Positions 49,420-60,679 of a stretch of 60,679 nt of DNA are shown in pieces (the first letter of the stretch is position 1; every line of letters begins with the position of its first letter). The DNA comes from Gammaproteobacteria bacterium (GTDB taxonomy: Bacteria; Pseudomonadota; Gammaproteobacteria; Pseudomonadales; JAUIET01): assembly GCA_030431775.1 (NCBI GenBank), contig JAUIHW010000022.1, positions 1 to 60,679 on the forward strand. Reading direction: 5' to 3'. The position numbers were made by a program, and so were the translations under genes. Below the pieces are notes generated by a model. It saw only the letters and a list, made by a program, of their open reading frames with translations, did not search any database and was not told the origin of the DNA.

Positions 49420-50790
49420 TTAGAAGGTGCGGGCGATGCCGATACTGATCTGCTCGCGCTGATAGTCAAAAATCTCAACGTTAGACTGGTTGTCAGTCAG
49501 GGTTACGCGCCCCCGCAGCTCCCACTCCGCAAGCCAGGCCCAGTTCAGCTCGTGCTGAAAACCGGCGGTCAGCTGCCACTCACTGTCATCTCGCTGGCGA
49601 TTAAACAGTGGCTCAACACCATCAAATTCGAAATCGCGCCACGCCAGGCGCGCGTAAACGCTGCCGTGCTCCCAAGGCGAGGCTGATACGGCGGCAAACA
49701 GCTCAGGTCCACTATGGCTGAAGCGATCAGCGTCCGCTGAAAAATGCGCAAAGCCAACACCGGCTTGGGCACTGAACTGCAGCGCGTCAAAGTAACGGGT
49801 CGCGGCCAGTGTGAAAGCGCTTCGCGTTCCATCGCGGGGCTTGTTTTCAGCAGCATCATAATCGCGGCGTGTGACAACCGCCTCCGCTTGAAACTCCCAG
49901 CGTTTTCCCAGTTGCTTGACCAGGCTAGGGTTCAGGCTGGTGAACAATGCCAGGCGATCTGCCCCCAACCAGATTTGATCCAACTGCAGTGCAACCGCAG
50001 CACGCCAGTCTCTGGGCACAACCCAGGTGGGGCCGGTACGCAGAGTCAGTACGCCCAGATTGTACTCTGTCTCATCGAAAAAACGCCGGTAGCGAGCACT
50101 GGCCTGAGACTGCCACAGGAAGAATCCGCTGCGCTCACCCAGACTAAAGGTCACGCCTGGACTGTAATTGTGTGTGATACCAATATTCAAGGCCGCGCCA
50201 AGATCATTACGCTCTACGGAATCGCTACTGAGCGACAGGGTAGTGCCATCCAGTTCTATGAACTGCTGATCCGGGCCAATATTGACGTTACTGTCGTATA
50301 CCAATCCCGCATAAAGTGACCCCGCCCACCGGTGTGCCTTATTCAGTCCCTGTTGATCTTTATCGATTTGAGCCAAAAACGCCAACAGGGTCACCCGCAC
50401 ATCCGGAGGCGTATTGGGGTCTTGCAGTACCTGCTCAATCTCGGCTCGCGCCTGCTCATAATCCAGCGATAGATAATAGGTTCGCGCGAGCTCCAGCCGG
50501 GCCCGATGCAATCCCGGGTAATGGTTAAGAATCAATTGAAAACGCTGACGCGCCGTTCGCAAACGCTCATCTTCCAGAGCGTCCATAGCGTCAGCGAACA
50601 GTTGGTCGGCCTGCTCGATCGACAACTCCTCGGCACCTTGTTTGGCGTCTGCACGGTCTGCAACCTGCGCGTACAGCGGTAAGGCCAGCATGGCTGAAAA
50701 GAGCATTGCTGCCAAAGTGTGCAGAGTTGGGCTTTTTCGAGCTTGAGTGTCCACCGGCGCCCCGCTAGTTTGGCCGTTTTGTTCGGGCAA
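49420..50790 (-). CDS. Slam-like (DUF560) outer-membrane translocator with TPR domain
   Basis: 456 residues at the longest start. The actual start is probably later, such as GTG 50754, since TTG 50790 leaves only 5 nt to the divergent gene. After a signal peptide come TPR-like helices (residues about 55-150) and a C-terminal beta-barrel from about GSLYAGLVYDSNVNIGP to the final QISIGIARTF. This is the Slam (surface lipoprotein assembly modulator)/DUF560 layout. Slam proteins move substrates with barrel-like C-termini to the cell surface. The divergent neighbour is a LapG-like peptidase and a candidate substrate follows it. Confidence 0.88.
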   Translation of the reverse strand: MPEQNGQTSGAPVDTQARKSPTLHTLAAMLFSAMLALPLYAQVADRADAKQGAEELSIEQADQLFADAMDALEDERLRTARQRFQLILNHYPGLHRARLELARTYYLSLDYEQARAEIEQVLQDPNTPPDVRVTLLAFLAQIDKDQQGLNKAHRWAGSLYAGLVYDSNVNIGPDQQFIELDGTTLSLSSDSVERNDLGAALNIGITHNYSPGVTFSLGERSGFFLWQSQASARYRRFFDETEYNLGVLTLRTGPTWVVPRDWRAAVALQLDQIWLGADRLALFTSLNPSLVKQLGKRWEFQAEAVVTRRDYDAAENKPRDGTRSAFTLAATRYFDALQFSAQAGVGFAHFSADADRFSHSGPELFAAVSASPWEHGSVYARLAWRDFEFDGVEPLFNRQRDDSEWQLTAGFQHELNWAWLAEWELRGRVTLTDNQSNVEIFDYQREQISIGIARTF

Positions 50791-50795
50791 TTTAC

Positions 50796-51482
50796 GTGTC
50801 GTATTACCTGACTATAGCAGAACGACGGACTTCAACAGCGCGCTGTAGGCTTTCTGTCAGTGTATTTCTGCTGGCGCTAGCCTGGCGCGCTGCGGCTGAT
50901 GGATTCCCGGAACAAATATTTGGTTATCAACAGCTTGCTCACCTACCAAACCAGCAATTCAGCGCCTGGCGGCTCATGCAGGGTTCACAACGGCGCAGTT
51001 GTATCAGCAATCACCGGCACTGCGATGTGCCGGAACTTAAACGATTCCTTGCCCGCACCATTGACCTGCCCCCGCTCGAACAACTCAGGTCTGTCAATCA
51101 GTTTGTTAACCGGGCACCCTACTTTCTCGACCGAGAAAATTACCAGCGGGACGACTATTGGGCGGCACCTCAGGAATTGTTACGCAACGGTGGCGACTGC
51201 GAGGACTTCGCGCTGACCAAAATGCAGCTGCTGTTGGCACTCGGTCTTCCCGCCGAGCGCATGCGCATGGTGGTTGTACAAGACACCGTCCGTCGCCGTG
51301 CGCACGCGATTCTGGCGGTGGCCGAGCACAACCAGGTCTGGGTACTGGACAATCTCAGCGCACGGCTGCACAGAGACACTGAACTACCGCACTATGCGCC
51401 GGTTTACTCCATCAATGCACAGCGCTGGTGGACCCACCATTCGGATGCAGTCGACGATCGGCATTTTGTACAGATTGATTAG
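50796..51482 (+). CDS. LapG-like (BTLCP) transglutaminase-fold cysteine peptidase
   Basis: 228 residues. A Sec-like hydrophobic start (LSVSVFLLALAWRAAA) puts it in the periplasm. The catalytic triad is visible: Cys135 in NGGDCEDFAL, His170 in RAHAIL and Asp185 in WVLDNLS. LapG itself cuts surface adhesins at a di-alanine site and is controlled by c-di-GMP via LapD; no lapD is adjacent here. GTG 50796 is the only start that keeps the signal peptide, though it lacks a clear ribosome site. The DP-repeat gene follows 117 nt downstream. Confidence 0.9.
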   Translation: MSYYLTIAERRTSTARCRLSVSVFLLALAWRAAADGFPEQIFGYQQLAHLPNQQFSAWRLMQGSQRRSCISNHRHCDVPELKRFLARTIDLPPLEQLRSVNQFVNRAPYFLDRENYQRDDYWAAPQELLRNGGDCEDFALTKMQLLLALGLPAERMRMVVVQDTVRRRAHAILAVAEHNQVWVLDNLSARLHRDTELPHYAPVYSINAQRWWTHHSDAVDDRHFVQID

Positions 51483-51599
51483 ACCAACGGTATATCTGCA
51501 TTGACCGACGGCACGGTGACCGACGAGGCGTATCGTTAGGCAGCGGCACACTCCGTATACTGGGCAGCAGTTTTCTATCGTTGCTTGGAGTTGTTTGCA

Positions 51600-52991
51600 G
51601 TGAAAGGTTTATCGATCATTGCCTTGCTTTGCCTGTTTCTGGCACCCACGGTTCAGGCCACCGGCCTGGCCCTTAATGAACGGGATTGTGCAGAGCTACT
51701 CAAGCAATGGGCCAAGGACCCGGAATCTGTGCCCGCTCATCTGTTGGAAGGTTGCCAGGAATTGCTGGCTGCTGAAGATTTACAACCCGCCCGCGACGAG
51801 TCCCTGTTTGACCCCTGCAGCACGCCCGCAGCAGCCAATTCGGTGCGTTGCTGGGGTCCATGGGCGGCGTTACGACCAGCGGCAGGCCACGATGCACCAC
51901 AAAGCTTACTGCAGCACGATGAGTTTCAGGAACGCCCCGAGCTGGCTGACGCCTTTTCTCCAGGGATACCAAACCCGATGGACCCGGCTGACCCGCTGGA
52001 CCCCGTAGACCCCAGCGACCCACTTCTGCCCACTGACCCAACGGACCCAAGCGTACCAAGCAATCCAATGGACCCCACTGATCCGGGAGACCCAATCGGT
52101 CCGCTGGACCCGACCGACCCGCTTGATCCCACTGATCCGCTTACCCCTACAGACCCAATTGACCCCATGGACCCAACTGACCCGGGCCCACAGGACCCAA
52201 ATATTCCCGACCCGACTTTGCCACTGGGCGGCTGCGAAGCCGGTGCGGCCTGCGGGTTTGCGGTTCTGGACCCGGACTTCTGCGCACCACTGGAAGAACA
52301 GCGAGTTGGTCGCTTCCAGCTCGAGAGCGACGGCAGCGCCTTTGTGTTCGATCAGGGCGGTGAAGACGAAATCCGTTCGCTCAGCGGCATGACCGCTGAT
52401 AGTTACCAGGGCCAGGCTGCCTTCCACGCCGGCAATGGCACGGTGGAATCTGGCGTAGCCGGCGAATTTGAAACCGATGCACAGGGACACATCATCCTGG
52501 CGAGCGGCTTGTGGGGCCACGGCACGCAAGGTTTTGTCGAGCACGGTGTCAGCCATATCGACCGCCCGGCCGATGGTGGTGAATTTGTCTGGGGAGTTGC
52601 CAGTAGTGCCAGCACCCTGGAGAGCCTGCGAGTTGACGGTATCAATAATGGTGGCGCGGGCATCAGCCTGCACTTTGCCGGTAGCCTGGCTCGCAACACT
52701 GATGTCAACGCAAACATCACAGTCAGTTTTGGCAGCAACCCAAATTGGAGTGGTCACTGGGAAAGCGGTGCGCGCAGTCTGTCTTTCCAGGCGGGCGGAA
52801 CTGTCCAGGGTGCCGACTTCATTTCCACTCAGGAGGCATTCAGCAGCAATATCGAAGCCAGCCAGAGCTTTATTCAAGGTACGCTGCTGGGAGAGCGTGG
52901 CCAGCAGTCTGTTATTCATGCGCTGGATCTGGTGCTTCAAGATGGCACGCTGATCAAGGACGTGGGGCACCTGCCGCAAACCGCACCCTGA
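51600..52991 (+). CDS. secreted Asp-Pro-repeat protein with barrel-like C-terminus (candidate Slam substrate)
   Basis: 463 residues from GTG 51600, which GGAG precedes by nine bases. A signal peptide (GLSIIALLCLFLAPTVQA) lacks a lipobox Cys, so it is predicted soluble. Residues about 120-210 are a low-complexity run of DP-x-DP units. The C-terminal 250 residues are beta-rich and Gly-rich (for example FAGSLARNTDVNANITVSFG, ending in SQSFIQGTLLGE), like the small barrel used as a translocation signal in transferrin-binding and hemophilin-type Slam substrates. The L,D-transpeptidase gene overlaps its stop by 1 nt. Role as substrate is inference. Confidence 0.75.
   Translation: MKGLSIIALLCLFLAPTVQATGLALNERDCAELLKQWAKDPESVPAHLLEGCQELLAAEDLQPARDESLFDPCSTPAAANSVRCWGPWAALRPAAGHDAPQSLLQHDEFQERPELADAFSPGIPNPMDPADPLDPVDPSDPLLPTDPTDPSVPSNPMDPTDPGDPIGPLDPTDPLDPTDPLTPTDPIDPMDPTDPGPQDPNIPDPTLPLGGCEAGAACGFAVLDPDFCAPLEEQRVGRFQLESDGSAFVFDQGGEDEIRSLSGMTADSYQGQAAFHAGNGTVESGVAGEFETDAQGHIILASGLWGHGTQGFVEHGVSHIDRPADGGEFVWGVASSASTLESLRVDGINNGGAGISLHFAGSLARNTDVNANITVSFGSNPNWSGHWESGARSLSFQAGGTVQGADFISTQEAFSSNIEASQSFIQGTLLGERGQQSVIHALDLVLQDGTLIKDVGHLPQTAP
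51972..52226 (+). repeat. Asp-Pro-rich coding repeat region
   Basis: About 85 codons made largely of DP, SDP and TDP units with Pro, Thr, Leu and Met between, such as DPTDPLDPTDPLTPTDP. It is a protein repeat, not a DNA satellite: the DNA words vary by codon. It probably forms an extended acidic linker, possibly binding Ca2+ (inference). Confidence 0.8.
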
Positions 52992-54178
52992 TGCTGTTAC
53001 CGAGTCAGCCAAATAGAATTCCCATCATCCTGTTGACCGGCTGGCTGATGCTGACAGCGCCCTTCGCTGTGCTGGCAGAGCCAGCAGCGACTAAAGCGGG
53101 CGCCAAAACACTGACGCCCGATGCCTGGCGTTTGCAGCAGGCCTTGGAGCATTACCGGCAAATTGATGCCAATGGAGGCTGGCCCGCTATCACCAGCACT
53201 GGGCCTACCCTGCGAGCTGGTGAGCGCCACGACGATGTCGTCGCCCTGCGAAACCGCCTTAGGATCAGCGGCGACTTTCAGGCCACTATGCAGGCAGACC
53301 CCTACTACTTCAGTGCTGGACTGGCCGACGCGGTTAGGCGTTTTCAAGCTCGCCATGGCCTGTTTGTCGACGGCATTGTGGAAAGGAGTACACGTCGGGC
53401 ACTCAATGTGAGCCTGACACAACGCATCGAACAACTACAGCTCAACCTCAGACGCTGGCAGGACCTGCCCCTACCCGCTAACCGGCAACAGCTTCTGGTG
53501 AATTCCGCGGGAGGCTATGTGGAATTGCGCGCTGGGGACGACGTGCTAATCCGCTTGAACGCGATTGCCGGGACACCAGAGCGTCCGACACCAGAGCTGC
53601 AGGGTCAAATTACCCGCCTGATATTAAATCCCAGTTGGACAGTGCCAAAACGAATCGCCGTTGAAGATCTGCTGCCCTTGCAACAGCGCGACAGGCATTT
53701 TTTTTCCAACAGTAACATTCGGGTTTTTCAAGGGCTGGGAGACAGCGCTCGGGAGACAGACCCCGCTGATGTAGACTGGGCTGCGCTGCACGAGGGCTAC
53801 TTTCCGTATTGGCTGCGCCAGGACCCGGGCCCCGACAACAGCCTGGGGCGCATCAAATTTCATTTTGCCAATCAACACGATGTGTATCTGCACGACACAC
53901 CGAACCGGGTACTCTTTAAACTGCCGAATCGGACATTCAGCTCAGGCTGTGTGCGCGTTGAAAATGCGATGCAGCTGGCCGAGGCTATTCTGCAGCTCGA
54001 TGGCCAAACGACAGCTGGCCAGTTCCTGCAGCGCGACAGCATGCAATCAAGTCAGCACCTCACGCTGGCCAGCGGCCTGCCCATAACCATTGCCTACCTG
54101 ACCAGTTGGGTGACAGAAGATGGAGCCGTCCATTTTACCGCTGATCACTATGGCCACGATCAGCTGGGGAAGCTCTGA
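52991..54178 (+). CDS. YcbB-like L,D-transpeptidase
   Basis: 395 residues from ATG 52991, which overlaps the previous stop (TGATG). A signal peptide precedes a peptidoglycan-binding domain (VVALRNRLRISGDF through FQARHGLFVDGIVERSTRRAL) and a YkuD catalytic domain with His301 in HDTPNR and Cys320 in SSGCVRV. It makes 3-3 peptidoglycan crosslinks or attaches proteins to peptidoglycan. Being coupled to the DP-repeat protein, it may anchor or assist that protein (inference). Confidence 0.92.
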   Translation: MLLPSQPNRIPIILLTGWLMLTAPFAVLAEPAATKAGAKTLTPDAWRLQQALEHYRQIDANGGWPAITSTGPTLRAGERHDDVVALRNRLRISGDFQATMQADPYYFSAGLADAVRRFQARHGLFVDGIVERSTRRALNVSLTQRIEQLQLNLRRWQDLPLPANRQQLLVNSAGGYVELRAGDDVLIRLNAIAGTPERPTPELQGQITRLILNPSWTVPKRIAVEDLLPLQQRDRHFFSNSNIRVFQGLGDSARETDPADVDWAALHEGYFPYWLRQDPGPDNSLGRIKFHFANQHDVYLHDTPNRVLFKLPNRTFSSGCVRVENAMQLAEAILQLDGQTTAGQFLQRDSMQSSQHLTLASGLPITIAYLTSWVTEDGAVHFTADHYGHDQLGKL

Positions 54179-54184
54179 ACAAGT

Positions 54185-54208
54185 CTAAAAAAGAGGCGAG
54201 ATTTTTAG
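54185..54208. terminator. A/T-stem inverted repeat after the L,D-transpeptidase gene
   Basis: CTAAAAA (54185-54191) pairs with TTTTTAG (54202-54208), with a loop rich in G and A. It is a weak terminator candidate without a GC-rich stem; it separates the secretion locus from acnA. Confidence 0.3.
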
Positions 54209-54265
54209 CCACCTCCGGTATCCTTTGCAGTCATACGAGTCACACAAGCACTCAGGAGTACCGGC

Positions 54266-56947
<2,682 letters not shown>

Positions 56948-56964
56948 CAGGACCCACCGCCTCA

Positions 56965-58365
56965 GTGAGCAAACAGAAAGCTGGAAAGAACGGCCGGGGC
57001 TTAACCCGGTCGCGCATCGAACACGACAGCATGGGCGCACTGAAAGTCCCCAGTGATGCTTTGTATGCGGCACAAACGCAACGCGCCATCAATAACTTCC
57101 CGGTCAGCGGCTTACGCTTACCCCCGGCTTTTATTCGTGCATTGGGCGATATAAAAGCAGCGGCTGCAGCGGCAAACCTGGAGCTCGGCGTTTTACCCAA
57201 GCCAACCGCGCAAGCCATTATCAGCGCGGCGAACCGCGTCGCCCGCAATGAAGTGGACGAGCACTTTCCGGTGGATGTATTCCAAACAGGCTCGGGTACC
57301 AGCAGCAATATGAATGCCAATGAGGTAATTGCCGGGCTCGCCTCGGCAACGCTGAGAAGGCCGGTGCACCCGAATGACGATGTCAATTATGGGCAAAGCA
57401 GTAATGATGTCATACCCACGGCCATTCATGTCAGTGCCGCTCGGGAAGTAAATGATCGCCTGCTGCCGGCTCTGGCACATCTGCGCCGCAGCATAGATGA
57501 TAAGGCCCGAGGCTTACGCAAAACGGTAAAAACCGGGCGCACTCACCTGATGGATGCCATGCCAATCTCTTTAGGGCAGGAATTGTCCGCCTGGAGTGCC
57601 CAGATCAACAGTGCCGAAAAACGTTTAAACGACACTCGCAAACGTTTGCTGCTGTTAGCGCAGGGGGGAACTGCCGTCGGCACTGGGGTCAATGCACCCA
57701 AAGGTTTTGCCCGCTGCTTTGCTCAACAGTTGAGCAGCCGCACCGGCTTGGCCTTCAAAGCCAACCGCAACCCCTTCGAGAGCATCAGTGCCCAGGACAC
57801 CGCCGTTGAACTGTCGGGGCAGTTGAAAACCCTTGCCGTGGCATTGATGAAAATTTCCAATGATTTGCGCTGGATGAACAGTGGTCCGCTGGCCGGCCTC
57901 GGAGAAATTGAATTGAAAGCGCTGCAGCCGGGCAGTAGTATCATGCCCGGCAAAGTGAACCCGGTAATTCCGGAGTCCGTTGCGATGGTAGCTGCGCAAG
58001 TTATAGGCAATGACAGCTGCATCACTGTGGCGGGTCAATCCGGCAATTTTCAGCTCAATGTGATGTTGCCGGTTATTGCCTATAATCTATTGCAAAGCCT
58101 GGAGATTTTGAGCAACGCGGCGCGTTTACTGGCCGACCAAGCCATCATTGATTTCAAAGTTCGCCACGAGATAATCAATGAGAATTTGCACCGCAATCCG
58201 GTTCTGGTCACTGCTCTGAATGCCCGGGTGGGCTATAACAAAGCGGCTGAAATTGCCAAGCGCGCATACTCCGAGGGGCGTGCAATTGTGGATGTAGCCG
58301 CCGAAATGACCGACATTCCTCCGGCCGAACTCAAAAAATTGCTGGACCCCAAAAAACTGACCTGA
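56965..58365 (+). CDS. fumC: class II fumarate hydratase
   Basis: 466 residues from GTG 56965. RIEHDSMGALKVPSDALYAA opens the conserved core, QSSNDVIPTAIHVSA the middle, and the superfamily signature GSSIMPGKVNP lies near residue 323. It interconverts fumarate and malate without iron, so it stays active under oxidative stress. The weak GTG start suggests modest translation after acnA. The PQQ dehydrogenase gene follows 10 nt later. Confidence 0.97.
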   Translation: MSKQKAGKNGRGLTRSRIEHDSMGALKVPSDALYAAQTQRAINNFPVSGLRLPPAFIRALGDIKAAAAAANLELGVLPKPTAQAIISAANRVARNEVDEHFPVDVFQTGSGTSSNMNANEVIAGLASATLRRPVHPNDDVNYGQSSNDVIPTAIHVSAAREVNDRLLPALAHLRRSIDDKARGLRKTVKTGRTHLMDAMPISLGQELSAWSAQINSAEKRLNDTRKRLLLLAQGGTAVGTGVNAPKGFARCFAQQLSSRTGLAFKANRNPFESISAQDTAVELSGQLKTLAVALMKISNDLRWMNSGPLAGLGEIELKALQPGSSIMPGKVNPVIPESVAMVAAQVIGNDSCITVAGQSGNFQLNVMLPVIAYNLLQSLEILSNAARLLADQAIIDFKVRHEIINENLHRNPVLVTALNARVGYNKAAEIAKRAYSEGRAIVDVAAEMTDIPPAELKKLLDPKKLT

Positions 58366-58375
58366 AGACAATACT

Positions 58376-59515
58376 ATGCGCAGCTTCCTAACCCTAACAC
58401 TTATCCTGGTTTTCAGCCTGTGCGCTTGTGGAGCGCTGCAAAATAATGCCCGGGAAGCGATCCGAATCGACACCATCGCCCAGGATTTTGAGGTGCATAC
58501 CATAATGACGGGGCTGGAAACGCCCTGGGGAATGGACTTTCTGCCGGACGGGCGATTGTTAATCACTGAACGCGAAGGTTACCTGACTCGGCTGGACCCA
58601 AAAACTGGCGCCAGCGCGGAAATATCCGGCGTACCAGAGCCTCATGTCTATGGTCAGGGTGGCTTACTCGATGTGGCGGTTCACCCGGACTTTGCCAATA
58701 ACAACTACGTCTACCTGGCTTATTCCTATCGTACCCGCGATCGAACCTACACCACACGACTGTCGCGCGGGCAACTGCATGGCAACCGCCTGAGCCAGGT
58801 GGAACACCTGTTCGAGGCACGGCCGGCATTCACGACCGTGATTCATTTTGGTGCTGCGCTGTTATTCGACAATGACGGCTATCTGCGCATGACCATGGGC
58901 GACCGACACAAGCGACACCTGGCCCAGGATCTGACAACTCATCTGGGCAAAACCTTTCGCCTGACTGATGAAGGGAAGCCGGCCCCTGGCAACCCCTTCA
59001 GCGGAGTGTCCAACCTGGCACCGGAAGTGTATAGCTATGGACATCGTAACCCGCAAGGCATCGCTATTGACCGTTCCACCGGCAGAATCTGGGTCTCTGA
59101 GCACGGCCCGCGCGGCGGAGATGAGGTCAACTTGCTGCGCGCCGGTTTTAATTATGGCTGGCCTGTTATCACTTACGGAGAGGAATACCGCGGCGGCAAA
59201 ATCGGTGAAGGCACGGAAAAGGAAGGCATGGAACAACCAGTGCATTACTATGTACCGTCGATTGCTACCGCTGGCCTGGAATACTATAGCGGCGCAGCGC
59301 TTCCCGGCTGGCGTAACAGCCTGTTTGTCGCCGGCTTGAAGTCGCAGTCCCTTAGCCGCATACAGCTCCATGGCGACAAACGGGTAATAGAGGAACGCCT
59401 GCTGGAAGACCAGGGCCATCGTATTCGCGAAGTACGCCAGGGGCCGGATGGCTACCTGTATCTGCTGGTGGAAAGCGGCAAGGTGCTGCAAATTACACCG
59501 CCGAAGGAGCAATAA
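58376..59515 (+). CDS. PQQ-dependent aldose sugar dehydrogenase lipoprotein
   Basis: 379 residues. The signal peptide ends in an SLCAC-type lipobox. The six-bladed propeller begins ETPWGMDFLPDGRLLITEREGYL and includes GGLLDVAVHPDF, GHRNPQGIAID and EHGPRGGDEVN, hallmarks of soluble aldose dehydrogenases that use PQQ. It oxidises sugars in the periplasm. PQQ synthesis genes are not present in the window. Likely co-transcribed with fumC. Confidence 0.92.
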   Translation: MRSFLTLTLILVFSLCACGALQNNAREAIRIDTIAQDFEVHTIMTGLETPWGMDFLPDGRLLITEREGYLTRLDPKTGASAEISGVPEPHVYGQGGLLDVAVHPDFANNNYVYLAYSYRTRDRTYTTRLSRGQLHGNRLSQVEHLFEARPAFTTVIHFGAALLFDNDGYLRMTMGDRHKRHLAQDLTTHLGKTFRLTDEGKPAPGNPFSGVSNLAPEVYSYGHRNPQGIAIDRSTGRIWVSEHGPRGGDEVNLLRAGFNYGWPVITYGEEYRGGKIGEGTEKEGMEQPVHYYVPSIATAGLEYYSGAALPGWRNSLFVAGLKSQSLSRIQLHGDKRVIEERLLEDQGHRIREVRQGPDGYLYLLVESGKVLQITPPKEQ

Positions 59516-59642
59516 CGAGCGGTTCGTCAGCAAACTGCCGGTAGAGGCCTGGCGCAGCAGGCGCAGATAGCACCGCTAGTCCGGATTTTCTTCCGCCCAG
59601 GACCAATTTCTGGCTATTTATTGATCAACTACTACCTTTAAC

Positions 59643-59658
59643 TGTGACCTTGATCACA
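59643..59658 (+). promoter_or_regulatory. perfect CRP-type site TGTGA-N6-TCACA
   Basis: TGTGACCTTGATCACA matches the CRP consensus half-sites exactly and ends 14 nt before the osmC-like GTG start. So close to the start it would repress rather than activate unless the transcript starts downstream. It also contains the TTGAT half of an FNR box. Confidence 0.6.
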
Positions 59659-59672
59659 ATAAATGGTGAGTT

Positions 59673-60146
59673 GTGAGCGACCAAACAGCCGTACAAAGTA
59701 ATAACACGGCGCAATTAAAAACCCGCTGGCTTGGTGGGCTGCGCTGCCGTTCGCGAATTGAGCGGGTTGATGAATCCGGTAAAACATCGATTATCCTGGA
59801 ATCAGACGCCGCTGATCCCGACAGTTTACGGGGCTCTGAACGGGCCGCCAGTTCAGTGGAGCATTTGCTGCATGCCTTGGCCAGCAGTATGACAAGTTCC
59901 CTGGTTCAGGGTGCAGAGCACGCAGGAATCACCCTTGAGCTGGTCGTATCATATACGCGTGCGGTCAAAACCCCGCTTGGAAACCCGTCAACATTCCCTG
60001 AACCACTGGAATCCATCGATCTGCTCTTTGAAATCAAGTGCGCGCACCGCGCGACAGATCTGGAGCAGATTTGCGCCAATGACCCGATGTACCGCATGCT
60101 GCGCCGATCCATTCCGGTGCACTACTCTGTCATTCAGGCTATCTGA
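59673..60146 (+). CDS. OsmC-family protein
   Basis: 157 residues from GTG 59673, preceded by GTGAG. AQLKTRWLGGLRCRSRI and SERAASSVEHLLHALASSM resemble the OsmC/Ohr fold, and ITLELVVSYTRAV follows. The canonical peroxidatic Cys pair is not clear: Cys is seen in GLRCRS and in EIKCAH, so peroxide reductase activity is uncertain. A CRP-type site sits right upstream. Confidence 0.8.
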   Translation: MSDQTAVQSNNTAQLKTRWLGGLRCRSRIERVDESGKTSIILESDAADPDSLRGSERAASSVEHLLHALASSMTSSLVQGAEHAGITLELVVSYTRAVKTPLGNPSTFPEPLESIDLLFEIKCAHRATDLEQICANDPMYRMLRRSIPVHYSVIQAI

Positions 60147-60305
60147 GGACTGCTCGGTGAAATCGGGTGATGCATTTCTTGCTGAGCTGCCCTAGGTGCG
60201 GGCCGGCCGCGCGCAAATTCACAAACGGGTTGACCGGCCGCCGATACGGCCAATAGCGAGAAATCTGCTACGCTTACATTCATAAGGATAACAACAGGAT
60301 GCACC

Positions 60306-60679
60306 ATGGATACGGTGACCGATGCCGGAGTGAAATCCTCTTGGCTGAATCTCTACTACTCTGACGCTCTTGAAGCCGCAGCGGAATTCAGCGATGAATT
60401 TCTGGATGATGCGTTTATCAGGATTGAGCGACACCTTCTCCGCTTGCGACGGCGCGCCAAGCCGACCCTTAACAAGGTTGTGGTTCAGGGCCAGATCATC
60501 GGTCTGGAACACGTACTGGCTGAACTGCAACACGATGACAGCGCGCTCCGGATTGACGCTGACCTGGTTGCCCTATATGAACGTCCCGGCTTGCCGGAAG
60601 TGGAGTGGCTACCGGTTGTGGATGAGCTCGAGTATCCCGATCTGTATAACCGCCAGCAACGCGCTGAGCTGGATTATGT
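60306..60679 (+). CDS. unidentified protein (3' end missing)
   Basis: 124 codons from ATG 60306 run to the window edge without a stop. The opening MDTVTDAGVKSSWLNLYYSD is followed by an acidic, helix-prone sequence with FLDDAFIRIERHLLRLRRRA and ALYERPGLPEVEWLPVVDEL. I recognise no domain in this portion. The rest of the gene is needed to identify it. Confidence 0.6.
   Translation, partial: MDTVTDAGVKSSWLNLYYSDALEAAAEFSDEFLDDAFIRIERHLLRLRRRAKPTLNKVVVQGQIIGLEHVLAELQHDDSALRIDADLVALYERPGLPEVEWLPVVDELEYPDLYNRQQRAELDY

Noticed and set aside
51972-52226. CRISPR-like repetitive stretch
   Set aside because: The repetition is at protein level (Asp-Pro), with no fixed DNA repeat and no cas genes.
51906-53012. 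Long minus-strand open frame, including a collagen-like Gly-Ser/Val repeat opposite the DP region
   Set aside because: It is the antisense shadow of the Asp-Pro repeat codons; it has no ribosome site and the plus-strand gene is clearly coding.

Overview
The window reads as part of a chromosome from a marine or halophilic gammaproteobacterium of moderate G+C. The evidence is a TonB-dependent receptor of the type common in marine heterotrophs, sodium/solute symport, exported hydrolases, a PQQ sugar dehydrogenase, and gammaproteobacterial-type regulators including a consensus CRP site. I cannot name the genus. I found no rRNA, tRNA or CRISPR.

Layout. 1-5175: the 3' part of a TPR-sulfotransferase gene, convergent with a DUF4915 gene and its upstream TonB-dependent receptor. 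5407-16692: a galactoside unit, with an AraC regulator divergent from mutarotase, galK, galT, an exported GH2 beta-galactosidase, a sodium symporter and a two-domain exported serine hydrolase. The symporter and exported LacZ suggest hydrolysis in the periplasm, galactose uptake by symport and a Leloir route in the cytoplasm; galE is not in the window. 16789-20451: a lipoprotein metallophosphatase, a periplasmic TPR protein and an FAD oxidoreductase. 20639-24347: a small accessory patch with a Fic enzyme, a truncated HipB-like antitoxin, a ParDE pair with its operator, several inverted repeats, and an 800-bp IS6-type element whose transposase has two homopolymer frameshifts.

24655-32482: a LysR regulator divergent from a YjiH-type membrane protein and an exported amidohydrolase, then acetoacetyl-CoA synthetase and another serine hydrolase. 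32536-37731: MOSC and DUF1330 proteins, followed by a tight four-gene unit of blue-copper-like periplasmic protein, GGDEF/EAL membrane protein with degenerate GGDEF, DUF3034 protein and truncated-haemoglobin lipoprotein. I read this unit as a copper/haem-linked c-di-GMP module. 37736-49397: a two-domain esterase-like lipoprotein, tag, a hydantoinase/oxoprolinase-family protein, lipA, a SnoaL-like protein, a FetB-type permease, an iron-sulfur protein, an ATP-grasp enzyme, a homocysteine methyltransferase and maf.

49420-54178: a Slam-like outer-membrane translocator divergent, at almost zero distance, from a LapG-like cysteine peptidase. Downstream lie an Asp-Pro-repeat secreted protein with a barrel-like C-terminus and an L,D-transpeptidase. 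I infer a secretion and processing locus; it and the copper/haem c-di-GMP unit are the two best candidates for undescribed systems. 54266-60679: acnA, fumC, a PQQ sugar dehydrogenase lipoprotein, an OsmC-family gene with a perfect CRP-type site just upstream, and the start of an unidentified gene that runs off the end.
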